Positions 55,300-64,000 of a stretch of 64,000 nt of DNA are shown piece by piece. Position 1 is the first letter of the stretch; every line of letters starts with the position of its first letter. The position numbers and the translations under genes are program-made. The stretch is from Blattamonas nauphoetae (lineage: Eukaryota > Preaxostyla > Oxymonadida): positions 37,423 through 101,422 of the forward strand of contig JARBJD010000273.1 in assembly GCA_033064195.1 (NCBI GenBank), given 5' to 3'. The notes beneath the pieces are model-generated. The model searched no databases. It was given only the letters and a program-made list of their open reading frames with translations, and was not told the origin of the DNA.

Positions 55300-57000
55300 T
55301 ACACTAATGTGTTTTATGAACGCGTTCATCGAAAATTCGCATAAAAAGAGCAAACAAAAGTGAATGAAGTGAGAATCAAGCGATAAAGTGAAGTGATGAA
55401 CGAAAGAATCGAGAAGATCAAAACCAACGAGATCCTGGTTCAGAAATGAGTTTTATGATCGCGTGAATCGAAATTTCACAAACAAAGAGCAAACAAAAGT
55501 GAATGAAGTGGTAGTCAAACAATAAAGTGAAGTGAGGGACGAAAGAAACGAGGAGAGTAAAAAACGACGAGATCAAGGTTACAAAATGATTTTTATGCGC
55601 GAACGAAACCAATGTAGTCTAATCCATGTGAACTGAGTTTAGAAAAACATACTTGTGAATCTTAAAACATAATTGGAGAATTGATATTGAGCGGGCACTG
55701 TGGATTGTTTCTATTGTGTTCATAATTGAATTTTAGAATTAGATAAATAAAAAACAAGAGAATACCAGTTTGGTTCCAGTTGTGAGACATCCTTTGCGAC
55801 CATAAACAGCAACGCTTCACTCGATTGGATGGTCACTCTTCAGTCCACTTTATCTGGTACACAAATTGATTTTAAGAAAGAATGAATGTGGAAACAGAGG
55901 ATACCAGTTTCAATCCTTCAGTGACACATTCTTTCGAAGTCTAAAACACCATACTGTACCTCAGATGTGAGGATCATTGATATCGAGTTAACTATGGGTT
56001 TTAAAAAGTGAACGAATAATAAAGCGTGAGCATACCGGTTTCATTTTTTGATTTCCACATTCAGTGAACGATAAAGCGCGATCGTGTACCCAATTCGAAG
56101 GTGCCTTTTGTGATCGATTGTATCTGGTACAACAATGCTTTTTAGGAAAGAATGAGCAAAGAAAGTGAACATACCGGTTAATCTCCAGTCAGAACCACAT
56201 TAATCAGAGCATAAAGAGCCGTACTGTACTTGAATGAAGAAGACTGAAAAAGAGCCAAATTGAGTCCGAGAATGAGTTTTATCAAAAGAGAAGAGTAGAA
56301 ATGAGAAAGTCAAAAGAGGGAGAACGTGAATTCAATGTCAATAGAAAGTAAATCAAAGCGGCGTACCTTCTGAATCAAAATCGACGATCGATCGAGAAAT
56401 TTTCGAGCACCAAGAAGAAGATCAAAAATGTTGTGAGCTCATGTTCAACTTTAATTTTTGAAAAAAGTGAAAGACAATGAAGAGAAAGTAAGAATGAAGT
56501 GACAATGAAAATCCAAGAGTGAAGTGGAGAGAGAAAAAGAGAAGACAAAAAGTGAAGTGAAAATGACGGTACAAGAATGAGTCTTAGGAAAAGATTAAAC
56601 AAAAAAGAGAACAAACTTGAAAATATTGGTCGGTGAAGGTCACTTTCGAGAAGTAAGAGGCGATAGTGCGTCGGTGATGTGATGATCAGTTGGTGTGTGT
56701 CCAGAAAAGATTTTTAAAAAGAATAAATAAAAAAGAAGAGCACACAAGTTAATTGTCGGAAATGAGACGTCGTTTCTAACGTTAAGACGTGATACTTCAT
56801 CAGAGTTTCGAGGTCGGTTTAGGTTCGATCAGAGACGGTACATAAGGATGTTTTATGAAGAGATTTATCAAAAAAGAGAACAAACCTTTCATGAATGAGT
56901 AGTAAACGAAATTCCAGAAGATAAAACAAATTAGTGTACCTGAACGAGAGGAGAAGAAAAAAGTGAATGATCGAGAACGAGAAAGTGATGGTGAAAAAGA
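55300..57000. repeat. ~137-bp degenerate tandem repeat array in the Polinton left arm
   Basis: A block of the form GGTACAnnAATGnnTTTTAnGAA, followed by AAAnAAAGAGnAnAnACC, recurs near 55308, 55446, 55586, 55729, 55869, 55998, 56138, 56270, 56577, 56711 and 56846. Spacing is near 130-140 bp, with one or two units blurred around 56410-56460. Similar ATACC(A/G)GTT blocks at 55762, 55901, 56032 and 56171 keep the same period. The units are diverged and non-coding. They could be terminal structural repeats, a replication or packaging region, or relics of old duplications. Confidence 0.65.
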
Positions 57001-57199
57001 AGAGAGAACAAATGTGAAACTAGAAAGCGTGACACACCTAAATCAAACGGTAAAGAGACGTCGGGAACGAGATGAGAGGATCATGTCCCATTGAAGGACT
57101 TTCGCTGATCAAACAAGACTGATCGAACCCATCGATGACAGAATTGAAGTCTCGAAAGATCACCAACGATAAAATCACGATTGAAAATTTATTTTTGAA

Positions 57200-57217
57200 T
57201 TTTTTAATTTGTATTAA
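57200..57217 (+). promoter_or_regulatory. shared AT-rich leader before Polinton ORF
   Basis: TTTTTTAATTTGTATTAA lies directly before the ATG of the 129-aa ORF. The same 18-mer with one difference (GTAGTAA) lies at 57633-57650 directly before the polymerase ATG. Such a perfect position suggests a core promoter or initiator with a near-zero 5' leader. The integrase gene has a weaker version (TTTATTTTTGTATAA). Confidence 0.55.
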
Positions 57218-57607
57218 ATGAATCCAACTGAAATGTACAACGAAAGACGTCGAGTATGTTCAGAACAAGCATTAATTGAATCAATGAAAGAAGAGAACTG
57301 TTCGCTAGTCTCTGGGTATGTCAGAAATACTGTGCCGGTGACGTATGTTCATGAGGGAGTTCAATGGAGAATAAAACCAAAGTTGTGGAATCAAGGAAAC
57401 AGACCTCACTTAGCAAAACGTCGACACTACACTCAATCATTCGTCGAAAATGAACTGAAGAAATATAATTGTGAGCTCGTCGGTGAGTACACCAAAGTTC
57501 TGGTTCCATTCACATATCGGGAGATTGGTGGAAGTGAAGTGTTCAGAATTAGACTTGATTCCTGGCTAAAGGCAACGATAAAGCCCCATCAGAGAAAACA
57601 GAAATAA
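57218..57607 (+). CDS. small Polinton ORF of unknown function
   Basis: 129 aa with two similar halves: an ENCSLVSGYV...VPVTYVHEG block and a YNCELVGEYTKVLVPFTY block, each ending in a basic stretch. The pattern (Cys-x-Leu-x-x-x-Tyr, then a strand pair and an aromatic) resembles short repeats in nuclease-linked proteins of large DNA viruses. I cannot assign a function. It looks whole. Confidence 0.6.
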   Translation: MNPTEMYNERRRVCSEQALIESMKEENCSLVSGYVRNTVPVTYVHEGVQWRIKPKLWNQGNRPHLAKRRHYTQSFVENELKKYNCELVGEYTKVLVPFTYREIGGSEVFRIRLDSWLKATIKPHQRKQK

Positions 57608-57632
57608 ACGCTCAACTTTTTTTATTTTCGGA

Positions 57633-57650
57633 TTTTTTAATTTGTAGTAA
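57633..57650 (+). promoter_or_regulatory. shared AT-rich leader before Polinton polymerase
   Basis: TTTTTTAATTTGTAGTAA, directly 5' of the polymerase ATG and one base different from the leader at 57200-57217. It is preceded by a T-rich tract. Confidence 0.55.
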
Positions 57651-60600
57651 ATGGCGGCGACACTGAAATTTGTCACAGACAGCATCACGAAAATAAGAAC
57701 ACTATTTCCAAACACCACCTTTGAATTCAAGGATGAACATGGCTATGATCGAACATATAATCCAAACATTAGAAACTACCAACATCATCGTGCATATCTC
57801 CTGTCAATGCTCAAGAATCCAGATCTCCATTTTGAAGGAGAGATAAGGAATATTACCAACTATCAGATTGATGATTTTATTCACAAACTGGAAGAGCACA
57901 ATAACAATGCAATGATGAATGAAGAAGACAGCAAAGCAAGAATGCAAATCATGAAAGAAAATCCAAGAGTGAACAAAGATGAACTGAAAAAGCAAGTGTT
58001 CAAAATGACGTGGAAACTGAAATCAATTGAAGAGAAGCTGATGGATCATTGGATGAAGAATCTGTTAATCATTCAGAAGAAAAATGAACAAATGGAAAAG
58101 AGAGAAGTACAGACATTTGATGGATTTGAAGAATGCATATTACTTGCTGAACCGCGTGACAAAGCAGCATTCAATTCTTGTCTCATGAATGCACGAAGGA
58201 AGTTCAAAAAGAATGAGGTCGAGAAGGTTGAGGATAATGGAAAACCATATCAGTTGTACTTCCACAATCACTTGAAGAACGTTGAAGAAATCACAACCTT
58301 CATTAAAGCAGTGTTCGACAAAGAGAAAGATCATCCATTCAAGATTTGTATTGACTTTGGAAAGATCATCGAGAGAAAAGACAAAGATGAGACAACTTAC
58401 AATGACTTCAGACCAGAATTGGAGAACACATCAAAGAGTTTTCCGACAGTGATAAGAAGTGCAGGAGACATCAACGAGTATTCAAAATATGCGATCAATC
58501 TGATCAAAGAATCACAAGAGAGAACACTGATGGATACGAAGACAATGTACATTGCATTCCACTCCATTCTAGTTGCAGTCTATCGATTCCCAGTTGCAGG
58601 AAAAGCCAATGCAATTCTCACTGAACACATCAAAACGAGGAATGTTCGGTACATTGATTCTGAGTACAATATCTGCTTCTTTCAAGCTCTTTCATTCCTC
58701 ACACTTCCTGAAGTTCAAGGTAAGAAAATATCAATCAATATGAGGAACAGTGAAGCCTACAGATTGTTCGCACAATGGATGAATCTCACTCATCTCCAAT
58801 CTCGACAATTGACTCCACATCTTCAGAAGTTTCCTGGGTTTGATATTGCATGTGATATTCAGAAAGCAATGATTCAATTCAACATCACAGTTCACATTTA
58901 TGAATATGACGAAGACAAGAAGCGGTATTTCCTCAGTCAATCGTACATCAACGAGAATGATGATGCACTTGTTCTTCCCATTCTGATGATTCCACTTACA
59001 GCCACACTCGTTCATGTGATGTTTATTGTAGATCCTGAGAAAATCACTGGATACAAACTCTGCCCATATTGTCAATCAAGAGGATTCCAAGTGAAGAATA
59101 AAAACTTCAGTAGAGATTTTGAGAAGCATCTCAGAGAGTGCAAAGAACTTGATGGAAAACATGTGAAGAAGATCTCACTTGATAAGACACCAAGACCATA
59201 TGTTCCACATATTCTCAACAATAGAACATTTGAATTTCTGATGGCACACAAGAGACAAGACGAATTCAAACCAACACAATACTACATCACTTACGATTTC
59301 GAAACCATGGAAGATCTCATTCTTGACAATTTATTCTCTGATGACAACACACAACTGATCTCACACTTGAAGCCTCTCTCCGTTGCATCTGCAATCAAAA
59401 CAAAATCAGGTGTGAAGTCAATCTACTTTGATCTTCGAGATGGAAAGGACTTTGTGAAGCAATGGATCAGAGAACTCTTCAGATATGCTGAGACAGTACG
59501 AGATGACAACTACTACGAAGACCCGGAAATACCCTCACAAAATGAAGTCAGTGTGATTGGATTCAACAGTTCCAGATTCGACATCAATCTCATCTTCCGA
59601 GATCTCGTCGACAAGGATTGGAAAGTGGTGAGCTTCCTTGGATCCACAACGAAGTACAAACAAGTGTTGATCCGACATGAGAAGACACAACAGGTTCTTC
59701 GCTTTATTGACATGATGTCGTATACCGGACCAATGACTTTGGATAATGCAGTCAAAGCTTTCGGAGGAAACACTACACTCCAGAAATCATTCTTTGCTTA
59801 CGAATCATTCGACTCATCAGACTACGATACAGTGCTGAGCAAACAAGAACCATTCTCCAAATATGAATTCTATTCGAGTCTGAACAACAGTGAAATGTCC
59901 GACAGTGACTACCAAATGTACCTTGATGATTGGAACAAACAAGGATTCAAGAACCGTTGGGAATATCTGAAATTCTACAACATCAGAGATGTCGAATGTA
60001 TGATTGCACCTCTGGACAATCTCATTGATCTGAACTTCCAATACAAAGTGGACATGTTGCACAATCTCTCATTGTCAGCCAACGCTTCTGCAATCAAATA
60101 TGCGTGTGCCTACAAAGACTTTGATATCGACGATGATTTCAATGGAGTGGATCAATCTGGAGAAATAAAAATCACCAAGCAATACTGGAAGTACAAAGTT
60201 GCATCGTACATCTATCAAGACCAGAAAGCTCATCGCAGTACTGATAAAAATGTCACTGAAGCAGACTATGAGTGGTTCGTTCAACAGTGCAAGAGAGTGT
60301 GCTATATCTGCAAGAGTCACTTCTCACAAGCAGTGCGACCAACATTAGATAGAATCGACAATTCAAAAGGTCATTCAAAAGAGAACGTGAAGATCTGCTG
60401 TGATTACTGCAACACCTACAAGTCAGACAAAGATGAGCATCTCACTCGATTGAGAATTCACCTTAAGAAGTATTGCATCTGGAAATCATTACCTATGACT
60501 CTGACACATGAGCAAACCTATCACAAACTGAGAGCAGCAGTGACTGGTGGATTATCGAATGTTCAACATCGACAGAACATCAAAGACGTGACTCCAATCA

Positions 60601-62057
60601 ATCACTTCACATATGAAGACGGAAGAGTTATCTCAAAAGATACAGAACATAAAATGACTCATGTCTGTGGTGTTGATTTTAATTCCCTCTATCCAAGTGC
60701 TTTCTCCTCAATCAAGAACAAAAACAATCCAAACACTAATCACAGAATGTACATGCCAGGAAGATGTTTGTACACAGCAACAGGAGATAAAGAATGTCGA
60801 AAGATTATTGATGACAAGAATCAGAAGACACAATTCGTAGCAGAACTGAAGGGACACATAGACGAGAAGTACATCAACGATTTCATTAACTTCCCACCAA
60901 TCTTTAGAAACATTGTGGTCAATACGACAGAAGAGAACATTGGAGAGAAGACATATTCATTGATGAAGAAACATGGATTGAAGACTGATGACAAACAAAG
61001 AAAGCTGACCCAACTCTTGAGCACACACGATCAGTATATGTTCTTTTCGACATACTATCTGTGGTTCCTCATCGACTATTGCCACTTCATTGTCGACGAC
61101 ATTAAGACTGTAATGGTATTCTCGAGACATGCTGGATTCGAACCATTTGTGACCTCATTCATGAATGATAGAATAGAAGCAATGAAGGTTGGAAACAAAG
61201 GAAAAGAACAATTCTGTAAGACCAACCTGAATGGAAGTTACGGATATGATGGAATGAACACTGAGAAGTACAACTCAATCACAATCTGCAATGAGAAGAG
61301 AACATACTTGAAGCAAATGATGAAAGGATTTGTAGCAACAAGAGAGATCAATGAGGACAACTACATTGTGATTGAAGACAGAGAGAAAGCATCGTGTAAA
61401 ACTTGTCTGCAAGAAGCAGTATTCACACTCGACAATGCCAAGTTCTGGTATCTAAATTTCATCTACAACTTCATGTACAAATGTCTAGACATGAACAAGA
61501 TTCACTTCTGTGAGGGAGACACTGACTCTGCGTACTGGGCAATTAGTGGAGATCCGAATGCTGGAATTCATCAACAATTTGAACACGTGATTGCTGACAA
61601 GGAGTTCTACGATGCACACAAATATGAATGGTTTCACAATCCTGAAAAGGGAGTTGATGATGAGAAGAAACTATTGGGATTAGCAATTGAGATGGAAGGT
61701 GAACAGATGATCTGTCTTGCACCCAAGTGTTACTCGCTCGATGAGAAATGCAAAATCAAAGGAGTGTCACTAAAGAAAACGAATATCACGAGTGACGATT
61801 ATGTGAGGTGTCTGAATGGAGAGAAAACAGTGACTACAACATTGAACTTTCAAACGAGAAGAGTCGTGAGTGAAGAGGACACTCTCACCGAGGGTTCGAA
61901 GCCTTACCAAGGCAAGACCAATGGATTTGAGATAGCGAAAATACAACAACAGAAACTCAGTCTCAGTGGAATTCATCTGAAGGCAATCGTACTTGAAAAT
62001 GAATCGTGTCCTCCATTCATTCATGGACTGAAAGCAACTGATTATATTATAGAATAA
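57651..62057 (+). CDS. Polinton protein-primed family B DNA polymerase
   Basis: An open frame of 1,468 codons that looks whole. The N-terminal third is charged and helical, with a NICFFQAL (about residue 340) and a later LVHVMF (about 450), spaced like Cys and His of OTU-type proteases; this is tentative. A CPYC...H zinc finger follows near 475. The exonuclease motifs are YDFETME (about 547) and NSSRFDINL (about 640). Polymerase motifs are DFNSLYPS (about 1,008), NLNGSYGYD (about 1,190) and GDTDSAYWA (about 1,288). Between exonuclease and palm lies an HNH-like insert (CYICKSHF, LDRIDNSKGHSKENV, CCDYCN at about 882-925). It would replicate the element by protein priming. Confidence 0.9.
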   Translation: MAATLKFVTDSITKIRTLFPNTTFEFKDEHGYDRTYNPNIRNYQHHRAYLLSMLKNPDLHFEGEIRNITNYQIDDFIHKLEEHNNNAMMNEEDSKARMQIMKENPRVNKDELKKQVFKMTWKLKSIEEKLMDHWMKNLLIIQKKNEQMEKREVQTFDGFEECILLAEPRDKAAFNSCLMNARRKFKKNEVEKVEDNGKPYQLYFHNHLKNVEEITTFIKAVFDKEKDHPFKICIDFGKIIERKDKDETTYNDFRPELENTSKSFPTVIRSAGDINEYSKYAINLIKESQERTLMDTKTMYIAFHSILVAVYRFPVAGKANAILTEHIKTRNVRYIDSEYNICFFQALSFLTLPEVQGKKISINMRNSEAYRLFAQWMNLTHLQSRQLTPHLQKFPGFDIACDIQKAMIQFNITVHIYEYDEDKKRYFLSQSYINENDDALVLPILMIPLTATLVHVMFIVDPEKITGYKLCPYCQSRGFQVKNKNFSRDFEKHLRECKELDGKHVKKISLDKTPRPYVPHILNNRTFEFLMAHKRQDEFKPTQYYITYDFETMEDLILDNLFSDDNTQLISHLKPLSVASAIKTKSGVKSIYFDLRDGKDFVKQWIRELFRYAETVRDDNYYEDPEIPSQNEVSVIGFNSSRFDINLIFRDLVDKDWKVVSFLGSTTKYKQVLIRHEKTQQVLRFIDMMSYTGPMTLDNAVKAFGGNTTLQKSFFAYESFDSSDYDTVLSKQEPFSKYEFYSSLNNSEMSDSDYQMYLDDWNKQGFKNRWEYLKFYNIRDVECMIAPLDNLIDLNFQYKVDMLHNLSLSANASAIKYACAYKDFDIDDDFNGVDQSGEIKITKQYWKYKVASYIYQDQKAHRSTDKNVTEADYEWFVQQCKRVCYICKSHFSQAVRPTLDRIDNSKGHSKENVKICCDYCNTYKSDKDEHLTRLRIHLKKYCIWKSLPMTLTHEQTYHKLRAAVTGGLSNVQHRQNIKDVTPINHFTYEDGRVISKDTEHKMTHVCGVDFNSLYPSAFSSIKNKNNPNTNHRMYMPGRCLYTATGDKECRKIIDDKNQKTQFVAELKGHIDEKYINDFINFPPIFRNIVVNTTEENIGEKTYSLMKKHGLKTDDKQRKLTQLLSTHDQYMFFSTYYLWFLIDYCHFIVDDIKTVMVFSRHAGFEPFVTSFMNDRIEAMKVGNKGKEQFCKTNLNGSYGYDGMNTEKYNSITICNEKRTYLKQMMKGFVATREINEDNYIVIEDREKASCKTCLQEAVFTLDNAKFWYLNFIYNFMYKCLDMNKIHFCEGDTDSAYWAISGDPNAGIHQQFEHVIADKEFYDAHKYEWFHNPEKGVDDEKKLLGLAIEMEGEQMICLAPKCYSLDEKCKIKGVSLKKTNITSDDYVRCLNGEKTVTTTLNFQTRRVVSEEDTLTEGSKPYQGKTNGFEIAKIQQQKLSLSGIHLKAIVLENESCPPFIHGLKATDYIIE

Positions 62058-62080
62058 ACACAAACTTTATTTTTGTATAA

Positions 62081-64000
62081 ATGAACACACGACAGATTAA
62101 TGCTTTAGTGAATAGACTTCTTCGGTGCACACAGCATTCCAAAAACGAAATTGTCGAAAAGAAATGGACTTTAACTAACGTTTTACCTGTCTATCATGGC
62201 GCTGATTCTAACGGACCATTTGATGGAAATGATGAAACATACTTCGAGGATTGGTTCAATGGAGGTTTCTCTCCTGAATTATCACTACCTGATGGAAGAA
62301 GAGTAGTTCAACAATTTGTAAGCAACTTCCTAGGAGTTCGTATTCGGGATAGCACTGCTAAACTTGCATTCGAAGCATATCAATTTTATCATCACGAGGT
62401 GAATCAGGGAGTGAATTCTTCACCACGGATTCGAAGGCCTGCAGAGGCAAGACCAATACCAATTCCAGTGCAAAGACCAATAGCAATTCAATCACCTGAA
62501 GACCTAGTTCTTCCTGGACAGATGAGAAACTTGAAATCAATGGGGTTTGAATATGAATATCCAATGAAGGAGAGGAGATTTGAAGAGGAGGATGATGATG
62601 TCATTATTCCCAATCCACCAATGTCAATCAGAACAACTGCGTCCAAACACCCTGTGAGAGAGATCAGACACTACGAACCGACGACACAGCAAGTACTCAA
62701 TAAGTTGGGACGAATGAAAGGATTGTTTGATCATCAACAGAGAAATGACTCAGAAGATGAACAGATCAAAGCTGAGAACTCAATCATGAATAATCAAAAG
62801 CAGATGGAACACTTTATTACCTCACACATTCTGGATGCAAATAAAATGAACAGAGACACATTCGTTCGAGCCTCAATAAACAGAAAGATTGCGAACGAAG
62901 ATCTTGACTTCATTCTGACTCACACAAAACAAATCCCATTCGGAGGAAGATCATTTCAGGATTGGTATGAGGAATTTGATCACAGATGGAGTGTTGCACA
63001 TCCGAGGAAGATTCAGAGAGAAAAAGGAAGTGACAGAATGAGAATTGATCCACCAACGATGCCTAAAACAACGGAAAAAATAGTGTATCCATTTCGATCA
63101 AAAATGCAGTTCATGTCGAAAGCAATTACAGGTGATCCACAGAAGACTTCAGATAGAAAGGTTCCACAGAATTGTGATCGACCATACTTCTCTCTCAAGT
63201 TCGGATCATGGGAAATTGATCTCGTTTTCATTCAATCACCAACGTCGAAAACAGTGTTGCAGATATACCTCTTCGCAATTAACATCAACACCAAATACCT
63301 GGTTGTCATTCCTGTTCTGGATAAATCATGGAGCAAAGTCAAGACTGCAATCAATGATCTGATTAATCATCGTGGAGTTCATGTCAACAACATTCGAGGT
63401 GATGGTGAAGCAGCATGGACCAGTGGAGAAGCATCAAGTTCTTTAGAAAGCAGAATGTCAGCACATATTTCACAAGCTCACCATTTACAAATCACAACAG
63501 AATTGTCGATTGAGTGATCAGAACAATCAGAGATGGATTCCAAGACAATGCGACACAAATGGCAAATCATTCATTGATGAATCAGATGGTGGAATACTAT
63601 AACATGTCTCCACATCGAGCGTACTGGAATAAGTTCACTCCACAGCAAGCACAAAACAATCGTGAAATCGAAGCACTGTACATCTCCAGTTGTGAAGAAC
63701 AATTAAAGAACATCCAAAGACAACAGACAACACACATGCTATGGAAATACAAACCAGGAAACATTCTACTGATCCACCTTGATTTGGACAAGACTGTTGC
63801 TAAGTTTCAGAAGAAGCGTAGACAGTTTCAATTCGTAGGGAAATTCATTGAATACAAACACGGTAATGTGGTAGCTACTCTACTGAATGGACTCACATGT
63901 CTGTCAAAAGTTGTCTACGTTCCAATCCAACACACAACGTTCCATGCAGACTCAATTGATGATTTAACTCCAGAGTTCATTGCTGAATTCGGTCTTCTGC
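62081..64000 (+). pseudogene. Polinton integrase (retroviral type), broken
   Basis: The N-terminal part is Arg/Pro-rich and disordered. A folded region near 62870-63010 precedes the RNase H-like core, seen as EIDLVFI with its Asp and the later GDGEAAW. Downstream sequence keeps integrase-like character (HRAYWNKFTPQQAQ) and a basic SH3/chromo-like stretch, running to the window edge. It looks broken, with about one break visible in the window. In a complete Polinton this enzyme inserts the element with a 6-bp target duplication. Confidence 0.8.

Larger units (their letters stand above)
54014..64000 (+). mobile_element. Polinton (Maverick), left part
   Basis: The host SPRY similarity ends at about 54010 and a new sequence begins AGTATAGTAGACG, fitting the AG start of Polinton ends; the duplicated target would be the GAGAGT just before. 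In order: a 3.2-kb non-coding left arm with a tandem repeat array, a 129-aa ORF, a protein-primed family B DNA polymerase that looks whole, and a retrovirus-type integrase gene that looks broken (about one break visible). The right part, where capsid and packaging genes would be expected, lies beyond the window. The open polymerase frame suggests a fairly young insertion. Confidence 0.88.

Noticed and set aside
57651-62057. A large DNA virus or linear plasmid origin for the polymerase
   Set aside because: The neighbouring retroviral-type integrase and the sharp junction with a host gene fragment favour a Polinton.

Overview
The window looks like nuclear DNA of an oxymonad flagellate (Preaxostyla), most likely Blattamonas nauphoetae or a close relative. 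This is inferred from protein families I recognise, not from a database search. The cues are giant secreted beta-helix proteins (some ending in a membrane-anchored kinase-like domain), two expanded helical-repeat families of unknown function, many short GT-AG introns with a GTYTG donor, and a Polinton. Stops TGA, TAA and TAG all end good reading frames, so the code looks standard. It is not bacterial: there are no operons or ribosome binding sites.

Layout. (1) 1-6450 is transposon debris: a TIR element with a DDE transposase remnant (2223-3647), a palindromic MITE inside it (2931-3501), and a second transposase pseudogene (4476-6447, minus). (2) 7108-14117 (minus) is gene A, a ~2,340-codon beta-helix receptor with a cytoplasmic pseudokinase, split by one frameshift. 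(3) 14856-30575 (minus) is gene B, a tandem paralogue of gene A cut by three DNA transposon insertions: 15330-19133, 21381-26062 and 26183-29060. Removing an element and one copy of its target duplication restores the paralogue's frame exactly for the first and third. (4) 30637-43320 is ordinary host sequence: a 13-exon VPS50/VPS54-like tether gene (plus), a coiled-coil SPRY gene, a 940-aa helical protein, a 300-aa-class helical-repeat gene and a 318-aa orphan (all minus). (5) 43540-53950 (minus) is a duplicated block of protein kinase and SPRY genes. One kinase copy is broken by a 4,056-bp Mutator-like element (43894-47949); the other is an intact 5-exon gene. (6) From 54014 to the window end is the left part of a Polinton, with a repeat-rich non-coding arm, a small ORF, a protein-primed DNA polymerase and an integrase region.

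The main observation is that four unrelated TIR elements, each inserted in a host gene, carry no recognisable transposase but do carry other genes or gene fragments: an almost complete decayed archaeal-type alanyl-tRNA synthetase plus a tRNA-like sequence (hAT-type), an unidentified GC-rich ORF (3-bp TSD element), an Ig-like/beta-helix surface-protein fragment (compound TIR element), and a charged beta-helix protein fragment (Mutator-type). This resembles Pack-MULE/Pack-TYPE gene capture, here in several superfamilies at one locus of a protist genome.
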